A stretch of 5,456 nucleotides of DNA from Deltaproteobacteria bacterium (GTDB lineage Bacteria > Desulfobacterota > Desulfuromonadia > Geobacterales > Pseudopelobacteraceae). The notes below the pieces were generated by a model. That model searched no databases. It saw nothing but the letters and a program-made list of their open reading frames with translations, and had not been told where the DNA came from. The stretch spans positions 1 through 5,456 of the forward strand of contig JACRCG010000098.1 in assembly GCA_016219145.1 (NCBI GenBank), written 5' to 3'. Position numbers and translations under genes: made by a program. Numbering within the stretch: the stretch's first letter is position 1; each line of letters opens with the position of its first letter. Below are positions 1 through 5,322 of the stretch, in pieces.

Positions 1-741
1 GATTCGGCGGATCTTTCCCTTGACCTTGGGATCGCCGTCAGCTTCCTTGTGCTCCTGCTTGACCTCCTGTTTGGTCATCATCAGGTTCTGCTTGTGGCGC
101 CACTTGACGAACAGCAGGTCAAAGAAGGAGAGTATCAGCAATATTGAACAGCTGTTGACCACCAGCTTGAAGGCCAGTTTGCTGACAAAATCGAAGATAT
201 CCACTATGCCGCGATCGCTGAGGTGGGTAAGGGACTCGGTCTGGCCGCGAATGACACTGTAGGACATGTAGCCGACCACGGCGATTTTCAGGGTGGATTT
301 GAGCATCTCCATGCCGGCGTCCATGTTGAAGATCTTCTTCAGCCCCTTGAGTGGGTTCAGCCGGTCGTAGTTGAGCGTCAGTTTTTCGGAGGAGAGCACG
401 ATCCCGCCCTGGGCGAAGTTGATGGCTATCCCGGCCATCATGGCGGACAGCATGACCGGCCCCAGTACCATTCCCATGGTAACTATGAGTTCAACCATGA
501 GCTTGTGGACAGTCAGCGTTGTTACCTGGAATGTGCCGATATCCAGCAGCATTTTACGGCTGCTTTCCATCAGGGTCGTCAGCATGTTCTTGCCGGTCCA
601 GGAGATAGCGAGAATAGCGGCCAGCAGGGTAACTGTCGAAGTCAGGTCGCGACTGTGCGCCGGAGGGCTTTTTTTACCGGCCTCCAGCAGACGCTGTTCG
701 GTCGGTTGTTCGGATTTGGAATGTTTATCTTCTTCGGACAT
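1..741 (-). CDS. flhB: Flagellar type III export switch protein FlhB (5' part, truncated by window edge)
   Basis: FlhB is the inner-membrane export-gate protein that switches secretion from rod/hook to filament substrates. The 247 residues present include the usual polar N-terminus (EQPTEQRLLEAGKK, residues 11-24) and about four membrane segments (near 35-52, 82-108, 147-165, 187-212). The conserved DRLNPLKGLKKIF stretch is at 126-138 and the linker MTKQEVKQEHKEADGDPKVK at 222-241. The family is normally about 350-380 residues, so roughly a third is missing. The self-cleaving NPTH motif of the cytoplasmic domain should lie just past the left edge and cannot be checked. The start is forced: an in-frame TAA lies two codons upstream (745-747) and the next Met is residue 53. 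The start follows the fliR stop by 10 nt without a clear Shine-Dalgarno, which suggests translational coupling to fliR. Confidence 0.96.
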   Translation of the reverse strand, partial: MSEEDKHSKSEQPTEQRLLEAGKKSPPAHSRDLTSTVTLLAAILAISWTGKNMLTTLMESSRKMLLDIGTFQVTTLTVHKLMVELIVTMGMVLGPVMLSAMMAGIAINFAQGGIVLSSEKLTLNYDRLNPLKGLKKIFNMDAGMEMLKSTLKIAVVGYMSYSVIRGQTESLTHLSDRGIVDIFDFVSKLAFKLVVNSCSILLILSFFDLLFVKWRHKQNLMMTKQEVKQEHKEADGDPKVKGKIRRI

Positions 742-751
742 GGGTTAAATA

Positions 752-1540
752 TCAGGGGCCGAGCAGTTTGAGCAGGTTGGGTATCTGTCGGCTCAAATCG
801 GTAAAGGCGGAGCTGAGTGTGTGGAAAAATACCAGCAGGGTTCCCCCCAGGACCAGCAGGCCAAGTCCGATGCTGAGCGGGAAGCTGATCATGAATATGT
901 TCATCTGCGGGAAGCTGCGCGCCATCACACCCAGAGCCACCGTAGCCGCCACCAGCGAGGCCATCACCGGCGCAGCCAGTTTAAGGGCCAGAATGAATAT
1001 CCCGGTGGTTGCGGAAATTACGAACTGCAGCAGCCCGCTGCTCATATGCCACGAACCGGCCGGAACAATGCTGTAGCTCTCGACGATGGCGCGGATGAAA
1101 ACATGGTGCATCCCCATCGTCATGAAGAGCAGCATGGCCAGCAGGTTCTGAAGCACCGACATGATCGAGACCTGGGTTCCCATGGTCGGATCAAACATGG
1201 TCGCAACGGTAAAGCCCATCTGCATGCCGATCAGCTGGCCGCAGAACTCGACAGCCGAAAAGATTATCTGTGAGAGCAGGCCGAGTGACAGTCCGACCAG
1301 CGCCTCCCTCAGGACCAGAAATCCGATTGAGAGTGAATCGGTCGGAAGGACCGGGATGCCGGACCTGACCATCGGGTAAAACAGGAGGGTCATGGTAAAG
1401 ATCGTTACTACCTTGATCCGCGCCGGAACGCTCTTGCCGCCGAAGAGAGGGATTGCGGAAAACAGACCGGCCATCCGTCCCATTACCAGGGTGAAAAAGG
1501 CAAATTCATTCGGATCCGGAAAGGGTAACAGCGGAAACAT
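752..1540 (-). CDS. fliR: Flagellar export gate protein FliR
   Basis: FliR is an integral inner-membrane subunit of the FliP5-FliQ4-FliR1 export gate, the pore through which flagellar axial proteins leave the cytoplasm. The 262-residue product has the usual family length and is almost entirely hydrophobic, with about six membrane-buried helices. Visible family signatures are RMAGLFSAIPLFG (22-34), GQLIGMQMGF (101-110) followed by DPTMGTQVS (117-125), and the C-terminal block from APVMASLVAATVALGVMARS (190-209) to FPQMNIFMISFPLSIGLGL (210-228). The ATG starts 3 nt after the fliQ stop, and the purine-rich GAGGCAGTAAGAG before it overlaps the end of fliQ. It is therefore co-translated with its neighbour. 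No defect is visible in the reading frame. Identification is secure from motifs and position between fliQ and flhB. Confidence 0.97.
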   Translation of the reverse strand: MFPLLPFPDPNEFAFFTLVMGRMAGLFSAIPLFGGKSVPARIKVVTIFTMTLLFYPMVRSGIPVLPTDSLSIGFLVLREALVGLSLGLLSQIIFSAVEFCGQLIGMQMGFTVATMFDPTMGTQVSIMSVLQNLLAMLLFMTMGMHHVFIRAIVESYSIVPAGSWHMSSGLLQFVISATTGIFILALKLAAPVMASLVAATVALGVMARSFPQMNIFMISFPLSIGLGLLVLGGTLLVFFHTLSSAFTDLSRQIPNLLKLLGP

Positions 1541-1543
1541 CTC

Positions 1544-1813
1544 TTACTGCCTCATATTGGCGATCATGGCATATATTTCACGAGTAAAGTCACTCATATA
1601 TGTCATCATCCAGGGGAAAAATATGATCATTGCCACCATCACGGCCACGATCTTGGGGACGAACGACAATGTCGCCTCGTTTACCGAGGTGACCGCCTGG
1701 AAGATGCTGACGGCAAGTCCGACTACCAGGCTGAAGATCAGCAGCGGAGCCGACAACAGCAGAACCGTTTCGAAGCTGCGGCGCGCCAGTTGAACTACCA
1801 TTTCAGGTGTCAT
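1544..1813 (-). CDS. fliQ: Flagellar export gate protein FliQ
   Basis: FliQ is the small gate subunit, four copies of which pack around the FliP-FliR core of the flagellar type III export channel in the inner membrane. The product is 89 residues, the typical family length, with two hydrophobic helices (about 17-40 and 53-73). They are joined by the conserved polar loop SIFQAVTSVNEATLSFVPK (36-54), matching the family's QA-T-I-E-TL-F-PK pattern. The start MTPEMVVQLARRSFE is the normal FliQ N-terminus and is preceded by CGAGG seven nt upstream of the ATG. The gene is separated from fliP by 200 bp holding a repeat element, whereas its downstream neighbour fliR follows after only 3 nt. It therefore has its own ribosome binding site rather than coupling to fliP. 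Confidence 0.97.
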   Translation of the reverse strand: MTPEMVVQLARRSFETVLLLSAPLLIFSLVVGLAVSIFQAVTSVNEATLSFVPKIVAVMVAMIIFFPWMMTYMSDFTREIYAMIANMRQ

Positions 1814-2014
1814 GTGAATACCTCGCGTGACTCTTGCAAATTAGCCATTTGTAAAAAACCCAAATAATCCCCTCCCCCCTGGCGGGGGAGGGTTAGGGAG
1901 GGGGGGAGGTTGCCATGATATCAGCGAGTGGCACCTTCACCCACCCCCCAACCCCCTCCCGTCAAGGGAGGGGGAGTCTGTTTTTAGACTTTAGCAAGAG
2001 GCCCGGTAGATTGC
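1814..2014. other. Non-coding fliP-fliQ gap
   Basis: This gap breaks the otherwise close-packed operon. Besides the palindromic element it holds a small 5-bp inverted repeat AGTCT-GTTTTT-AGACT (1975-1990) abutting the right arm, and another, CAAAT-TAGCC-ATTTG (1837-1851), just upstream of the fliQ ribosome binding site. On the transcribed strand a TTTTTT run (1858-1853) lies about a dozen nt past the left hairpin, too far for a standard intrinsic terminator. I see no convincing promoter and no ORF. Confidence 0.7.
1870..1974. repeat. REP/MITE-like palindromic element between fliP and fliQ
   Basis: Two G/C-tract hairpins face each other. The left one (1870-1892) has a perfect 9-bp stem CCCTCCCCC/GGGGGAGGG with loop CTGGC. 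The right one (1952-1974) has a perfect 9-bp stem CCCCCTCCC/GGGAGGGGG with loop GTCAA, that is TTGAC on the other strand. Read outwards-in, both arms share the layout C-rich stem, YTGRC loop, G-rich stem, then GTTRGGG. They are thus inverted copies of one unit. The whole element is itself an imperfect palindrome: the inner part pairs again through TGCCA (1911-1915) with TGGCA (1929-1933). Such paired-hairpin units resemble bacterial REP/BIME sequences or a small non-autonomous element. There is no coding potential. The family name is not recognised from the sequence alone. It lies inside the transcribed operon and would fold in the mRNA. Confidence 0.8.
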
Positions 2015-2767
2015 TTATCCGAAACTTTTGACCAGCGACCCGATTACCAACCCCCAGCCATCGACCAGAACAAACAGCAGAATCTTGAAGGGCAGCGAGA
2101 TCATGACCGGCGGGAGCATCATCATCCCCATCGACATCAGCACCGAGGCAACCACCATATCAACCACCAGAAACGGAATATAGATCAGAAATCCGATCTG
2201 GAAAGCCGTCCGGAGTTCACTGATGATGAAAGCCGGGATCAGGGTCAGGGTAGGAATATTATCGACATTTTTTGGCCGTTCCTGCTTGGTAAGGCTGACG
2301 AAGAGGGCAATATCTTTCTCTCTGGTCTGGGAGAGCATGAATTTTCTGACAGGCGCCACGGCCCGTTCGATGGCCTGATCCTGAGTGATTGTCTGGGCCT
2401 TGTAGGGCTGTAGAGCCTGGGTGTTGATCTGCTGCCAGACCGGGGTCATGATGAAAAAGGTGAGGAAGAGCGAAAGTCCGATTACGATCTGGTTGGAAGG
2501 GGCCTGCTGGGTTCCGATGGCGTTTCTCAGAAATGAAAGCACGACCACTGTGCGTGTGAAAGAAGTGGTCATGATCAGCAGTCCCGGCGCCAGAGAAAGA
2601 ACTGCCATGAGGAAAAAGATCTGAATAACCACGGCGGTTTCAGCAGGATTGCCGGTTTTTCCCACTCCCAGGCTGATGGTCGGCAGCGCCAGCGGCTCTG
2701 CAGCAGCCATACCAGCAGTCAGCAGTATGGCAAAGGCGGTTGCTATCAAGAGCGTTCTTTTGGACAT
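2015..2767 (-). CDS. fliP: Flagellar export gate protein FliP
   Basis: FliP is the main subunit, five copies per gate, of the inner-membrane channel for flagellar type III export. The product is 250 residues, normal for the family. It begins with a cleavable signal peptide (1-23, ending GMAAA before EPLAL), as is usual for FliP. Conserved blocks follow: LAPGLLIMTTSFTRTVVVLS (59-78), LRNAIGTQQAPSNQ (80-93), the periplasmic-loop region (115-170), and IPAFIISELRTAFQIGFLIY (177-196). The last block is LVVDMVVASVLMSMGMMMLP (200-219), running on to PFKILLFVLVDGW (226-238). The Met-rich stretch MSMGMMMLPP corresponds to the family's methionine gasket region. The ATG is 4 nt after the fliO stop, with GGAAAGAGAG as ribosome binding site inside the end of fliO. 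The gene is intact. The unusual feature is the repeat-bearing gap after its stop. Confidence 0.98.
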   Translation of the reverse strand: MSKRTLLIATAFAILLTAGMAAAEPLALPTISLGVGKTGNPAETAVVIQIFFLMAVLSLAPGLLIMTTSFTRTVVVLSFLRNAIGTQQAPSNQIVIGLSLFLTFFIMTPVWQQINTQALQPYKAQTITQDQAIERAVAPVRKFMLSQTREKDIALFVSLTKQERPKNVDNIPTLTLIPAFIISELRTAFQIGFLIYIPFLVVDMVVASVLMSMGMMMLPPVMISLPFKILLFVLVDGWGLVIGSLVKSFG

Positions 2768-2771
2768 TGCT

Positions 2772-3245
2772 CTAACTCTCTTTCCTGGACGCCAGCAGCA
2801 GCGGGCGTGGAATCTGCAATCTGGCCGCCATTTCGTCCAGTTTTTCCTGAAAACACCCTCTTACCGCCTGCGCAACTCCTCGCTCTTCAACAACTTCAAC
2901 CTCTTCCAGCATGTCAACCTGCTTGATCAGGCTGACTCCGGCGTTATCGTTGCTTAAAAGCAGATATTCACCGGCCACCTCCACCAGCATGAGTGACTTT
3001 TTCGGGGCCAGATGCCTGGTCTCCACAATCCGGATGTAACCCTGGCGCCCCTTGAAAGCCGATCCTGTCTTGAACCAGCGCGAGGAGATATATGTCAGCA
3101 GGTAGATCAGTCCGACCACAACAGCCAGAGCGCCCAACATCTGGGCCAGGCTGGCGGCAAAGCTGAAGCTGCCGTTTCCCGCGCCCGCTGCCAGGGCGGG
3201 AGAGGCAGCCAGCATAAGCAGCGGCTGGGCAATAAGGGCTCTCAT
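2772..3245 (-). CDS. fliO: Flagellar biosynthesis protein FliO
   Basis: FliO is a membrane chaperone-like factor that stabilises FliP and helps assemble the FliP ring; it is the most variable gene of the export set. The 157-residue product has an N-terminal hydrophobic stretch resembling a signal peptide (1-20, MRALIAQPLL...SPALAA) and one membrane helix at about 33-54. A basic segment follows, then the FliO domain core IRIVETRHLAPKKSLMLVEV (71-90) and GEYLLLSNDNAGVSLI (92-107). The acidic run EEVEVVEER (114-122) and a helical tail complete the protein. The start overlaps the fliN stop as ATGA, with only a weak GGAAAAA upstream, so translation is probably coupled to fliN. Family membership comes from the domain core and the position between fliN and fliP. 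Confidence 0.92.
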   Translation of the reverse strand: MRALIAQPLLMLAASPALAAGAGNGSFSFAASLAQMLGALAVVVGLIYLLTYISSRWFKTGSAFKGRQGYIRIVETRHLAPKKSLMLVEVAGEYLLLSNDNAGVSLIKQVDMLEEVEVVEERGVAQAVRGCFQEKLDEMAARLQIPRPLLLASRKES

Positions 3246-3550
3246 AGCACTTTTTCCATTCGCTCGTTCGGGCTGACAATATCGACCAGACGAACTCCGA
3301 ATTTGTCGTTTACCACCACCGCCTCACCACGGGCCACCAGCTTGGAATTGACGAACATGTCCAGCGGTTCACCGGCCAGCTTGGACAGCTCAACCACCGA
3401 TCCCTGATTCAGCTGCAGCACATCTTTCATCAGGATACTGGTCCGTCCCAGCTCGACTGTCAGTTGCAGGGGGATATCCAGCAGGAACTTCAGCTTGTGG
3501 GTATCCTGACCGCCATCCCTGTACTCTTCGTTTGCAAGATTTTCGTTCAT
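3242..3550 (-). CDS. fliN: Flagellar motor switch protein FliN
   Basis: FliN is the lower C-ring component; with FliM it forms the SpoA-domain ring that binds FliH for export and takes part in rotation switching. The protein has 102 residues, short but typical of FliN without a CheC-like extension. The first 18 residues are polar and disordered in appearance. The SpoA fold then spans about 20-95, with LDIPLQLTVELGRTSILMKD (24-43), LNQGSVVELSKLAGEPLDMF (47-66), VNSKLVARGEAVVVNDKFGV (67-86) and RLVDIVSP (87-94). All are diagnostic for FliN. The ATG overlaps the fliM stop (ATGA) and has a strong GGAGG seven nt upstream, so it can both couple and initiate independently. The product lacks the phosphatase domain of FliY. 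Confidence 0.97.
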   Translation of the reverse strand: MNENLANEEYRDGGQDTHKLKFLLDIPLQLTVELGRTSILMKDVLQLNQGSVVELSKLAGEPLDMFVNSKLVARGEAVVVNDKFGVRLVDIVSPNERMEKVL

Positions 3551-4530
3551 AGTTCCGCCTCCCTGGATATGAATCTGGTAATCTGAACGGCCCTGTTGCC
3601 TCTGTGCATTCCGGGCAGGCCGTAAAACTTTTCAACACCTTCAATTTTTACCAGCAGTTCGCTGCGGATATCCTTGTCCAGCATGATGGTGTCACCAGGC
3701 GCCAGATTGAGCAGTTCCCGCAGGTTTATGCTGGCGTTGCCCATCGTTACGGCAAAGCTCAGGGATGTCCCCCCCAGTTCGGTTGACAGCCGTTGCGCCC
3801 AGTTGGGATCTGCGGCTCCGGCATCAAACTGCGTGCCGTTTTTGAGTTTGTCCCGCAACGGTTCGACGGTCGCGAAAGGGACTGCAAACAGCATGGTTGA
3901 AACATTGCCTTCGATCTGTACCTCAAGCTCCATGGCAGCCACCCTGTTGTCGGAAGCTGCGATTATGGCCAGTTTCGGATTTGTCTCCAGGCGAACAAGC
4001 CCGGTTTTGACCGGATACAGCGCTGCCCAGGCTTTTTCCATATCCTGAAGAAGATCTTTGCCGATTCTCTCTACAATCTTGAGTTCGATAGAGGTGAACA
4101 TCCGGCTGGTATCCGGGATGCGGCTGGCGCCGCCTCCGCCAAGGACACTGTCAACGATGGCAAATACCTGTTTGCTATCCATGGTAAACAGGCAGGACCC
4201 TTTCAGCGGCTCCACCTTGTAAATTCCGATGCAAACCGGGGACGGAAGGGTCTGCAGGAAGTCCTCGTACTTGTACGAGCGCGCCTCCAGCTTTTTGATC
4301 ACTACGTTTTTGCGCAGCCGGTTTGCCATGGATACCTGATAACGCCGGATAAAATCATCGTAAATAACGCTCAGATCAGGAGCCTGCCCTTCGGGAGTGG
4401 CGTGATTGAACAGGTCATAGCTGGTAACCGTTCTGCGCTCCCTGACACCAGCGTCTGCCGGGCTGTTGCGCCCCTCGCTTACGGCGGTCTGAAGAGCGTC
4501 GATCTCTTCCTGTGAAAGTATCTTTTCCAT
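3547..4530 (-). CDS. fliM: Flagellar motor switch protein FliM
   Basis: FliM is the C-ring protein that receives phospho-CheY and changes the direction of flagellar rotation. The 327-residue product is the usual length. Its N-terminal EKILSQEEIDALQ (2-14) is the classical CheY-P binding peptide, so chemotactic switching by CheY is expected. The middle CheC-like domain (about 45-230) contains the FliG-contact loop SVLGGGGASR (128-137), equivalent to the GGxG motif. The C-terminal SpoA domain (about 245-325) includes ELGGTSLSFAVTMGNASINL (251-270), LLNLAPGDTIMLDK (273-286) and VEKFYGLPGMHRGNRAVQIT (299-318). The start is set by the conserved N-terminal peptide and a GGGGGA stretch a few nt upstream. 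It follows fliL after 17 nt and overlaps fliN by 4 nt. Confidence 0.98.
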   Translation of the reverse strand: MEKILSQEEIDALQTAVSEGRNSPADAGVRERRTVTSYDLFNHATPEGQAPDLSVIYDDFIRRYQVSMANRLRKNVVIKKLEARSYKYEDFLQTLPSPVCIGIYKVEPLKGSCLFTMDSKQVFAIVDSVLGGGGASRIPDTSRMFTSIELKIVERIGKDLLQDMEKAWAALYPVKTGLVRLETNPKLAIIAASDNRVAAMELEVQIEGNVSTMLFAVPFATVEPLRDKLKNGTQFDAGAADPNWAQRLSTELGGTSLSFAVTMGNASINLRELLNLAPGDTIMLDKDIRSELLVKIEGVEKFYGLPGMHRGNRAVQITRFISREAEL

Positions 4531-4547
4531 GCTTCCCCCGGATCTGA

Positions 4548-5057
4548 CTACTGGACTACAAAGTCGGTGAAAAATACCCGGCTGATTTTTCCGGCCGGCG
4601 CTATTTTGGCCGCGAGGGCCAGGATCTCTTCCCGGAGTCGGTTTTTACCGGCCAGATCCTGCAATTCCTGAAAATTCTTGGTGGTCAGAAGCACCAGTAT
4701 GGCATCCCGCATCGGCGCCAGATAAGGGGCAAGCACGGTTTTAACTTCGGCTCCTGCGTTTGTTTCAAACTCCAGCTTGATCTTCAGGTAACGCATGTCG
4801 CGGCCATCACGGATGTTGACAATGAATGGCTCCAGTGGGTATATGACCGGGGCCGCAGCCTTGGCGGCTTCGCCCCCCTTCTTGTCATGCCCCCCCTCTG
4901 CGGCGGGATGGCCGCCCCCCTTGTTGAGGGTGAATGTCAGCGCGCCAACTATTATTCCGGCATTTACCAGCACTGCCACTCCGATAAATATCATCATCTT
5001 GGCAGTGCTCATCGGCGCTGCTTTTTCCTCTTTCCCCTGTTCTTCAGTTTGTGACAT
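4548..5057 (-). CDS. fliL: Flagellar basal body-associated protein FliL
   Basis: FliL is a single-pass inner-membrane protein that surrounds or supports the MotAB stator and affects torque. The chosen start gives 169 residues. There is a short charged cytoplasmic tail (1-20), one membrane helix (about 21-44), a Gly/Ala/Lys/His-rich linker (47-69), and the periplasmic stomatin-like domain (70-169). That domain has YPLEPFIVNIRDGRDMRYLK (73-92), LKIKLEFETN (91-100), the PYLAPMRDAILVLLTTK helix region (111-127) and the terminal VFFTDFVVQ, all characteristic. An upstream in-frame ATG at 5189 would add 44 residues, but I reject it. A perfect AGGAGG sits seven nt before the ATG at 5057, the extension does not resemble FliL, and the predicted sigma-54 promoter lies within it. 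This is probably the first gene of the fliL-flhB transcript. Confidence 0.96.
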   Translation of the reverse strand: MSQTEEQGKEEKAAPMSTAKMMIFIGVAVLVNAGIIVGALTFTLNKGGGHPAAEGGHDKKGGEAAKAAAPVIYPLEPFIVNIRDGRDMRYLKIKLEFETNAGAEVKTVLAPYLAPMRDAILVLLTTKNFQELQDLAGKNRLREEILALAAKIAPAGKISRVFFTDFVVQ

Positions 5058-5064
5058 TAGAAGT

Positions 5065-5070
5065 CCTCCT
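5065..5070 (-). promoter_or_regulatory. Ribosome binding site of fliL
   Basis: The minus strand reads AGGAGG followed by the seven-nt spacer ACTTCTA and ATG. This is the strongest ribosome binding site in the window, and it fixes the fliL start at 5057 rather than at the longer in-frame ATG. Confidence 0.9.
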
Positions 5071-5114
5071 GTCTTCTGCTTCGGCGTTCTGTTCGTGCAT
5101 ATGCAAACAGCAAA

Positions 5115-5130
5115 TGCAACAGCAGTGCCA
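5115..5130 (-). promoter_or_regulatory. Sigma-54 (RpoN) promoter of fliL operon
   Basis: The minus strand reads TGGCAC-TGCTG-TTGCA. The -24 GG (5129-5128) and -12 GC (5117-5116) are separated by exactly 10 nt, as sigma-54 holoenzyme requires, and the flanking bases match the TGGCAC-N5-TTGCW consensus fully. The predicted transcription start is near 5104, giving a leader of about 47 nt before the fliL ATG. RpoN control of flagellar genes is well known in many bacteria and in relatives of Geobacter; its use here is inferred. An enhancer-binding activator should act from upstream (higher coordinates). Confidence 0.85.
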
Positions 5131-5191
5131 GCATCGAATCGTGACTGAAAAGCAGTGTGATTACCGCATGTTACTATTTTATGAAACACTG

Positions 5192-5260
5192 ATTATTAGG
5201 GGTGGAAGTGGTGGCAGGATCTGGTGACAATATTATTTTGGGTGGAAAGTCATTATTTTG
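5192..5260. promoter_or_regulatory. Candidate activator sites: spaced direct repeats upstream of sigma-54 promoter
   Basis: On the plus strand ATTATTAGGGGTGGAA (5192-5207) recurs as ATTATTTTGGGTGGAA (5232-5247), matching at 14 of 16 bases and exactly 40 bp apart. The first part, ATTATTTTG, occurs once more at 5252-5260, 20 bp further, inside a GTCA-TTATTT-TGAC dyad (5249-5262). Relative to the predicted transcription start these units lie at about -88 to -156, the usual range for enhancer sites of sigma-54 activators. The spacing by whole helical turns would place them on one DNA face. The binding protein is unknown, and chance similarity in an AT/G-rich stretch cannot be excluded. Confidence 0.4.
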
Positions 5261-5282
5261 ACAGGCTGATCCGGCGGGAGGG

Positions 5283-5315
5283 GTGAAGCAGAGGGGGAGC
5301 GCCCCTCTGCTTCAC
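5283..5315 (-). terminator. Strong hairpin downstream of flgE (terminator or mRNA 3'-end stabiliser)
   Basis: A perfect 14-bp stem pairs GTGAAGCAGAGGGG (5283-5296) with CCCCTCTGCTTCAC (5302-5315) around a five-nt loop. On the minus strand it starts seven nt after the flgE stop, so it belongs to the end of the hook-gene transcript. There is no U-run after the stem on either strand; the minus strand continues CCCTCCCGCC. It is therefore not a textbook intrinsic terminator and may instead protect the mRNA end or pause polymerase. It separates flgE from the separately promoted fliL. Confidence 0.65.
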
Positions 5316-5322
5316 ATTGAGG

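Larger units (their letters stand above)
5058..5322. other. flgE-fliL intergenic regulatory region
   Basis: This 265-bp non-coding interval holds, in order of minus-strand transcription, the flgE hairpin, the spaced repeats, a CAGTGT/ACACTG inverted repeat (5153-5158 with 5186-5191), the sigma-54 promoter and the fliL ribosome binding site. The middle (about 5150-5260) is more AT-rich than the genes on either side, as expected of a control region. I see no RNA gene and no convincing small ORF. Confidence 0.8.

Noticed and set aside
223..771. Long plus-strand open frame of 182 codons opposite flhB
   Set aside because: It is antisense to a clear flhB, rich in His/Gln/Gly as expected of a shadow frame, has no recognisable domain, and crosses into the fliR stop region.
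821..1273. Plus-strand open frame of 150 codons opposite fliR
   Set aside because: It has a His/Arg/Gln-rich composition typical of antisense to a membrane-protein gene, and no motif supports it as a gene.
1853..1892. Left hairpin plus downstream T-run on the minus strand as an intrinsic terminator before fliQ
   Set aside because: The TTTTTT run starts about a dozen nt past the stem rather than directly after it, and full termination here would cut off fliQ, fliR and flhB. Partial attenuation remains possible.
1929..1943. Plus-strand TGGCAC in the fliP-fliQ gap as a second sigma-54 promoter
   Set aside because: After the correct spacing the sequence is CCCAC, not TTGC, so the -12 element is missing. 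It would also face against the operon.
1814..2014. CRISPR array or tandem repeat in the fliP-fliQ gap
   Set aside because: There are only two units, they are inverted rather than direct, and no regular spacers are present.
2968..3279. Minus-strand open frame overlapping fliO and the end of fliN in another frame
   Set aside because: The fliO frame explains the region through a clear FliO domain. This alternative frame is Gly/Arg-rich without family features.
3674..4048. Plus-strand open frame of 124 codons opposite fliM
   Set aside because: It is antisense to conserved FliM domains, its composition follows from the fliM codons, and no function is recognisable.
5058..5189. N-terminal extension of fliL from an ATG at 5189
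   Set aside because: The extra 44 residues do not resemble FliL, the sigma-54 promoter and predicted transcript start lie within them, and a perfect ribosome binding site serves the ATG at 5057.
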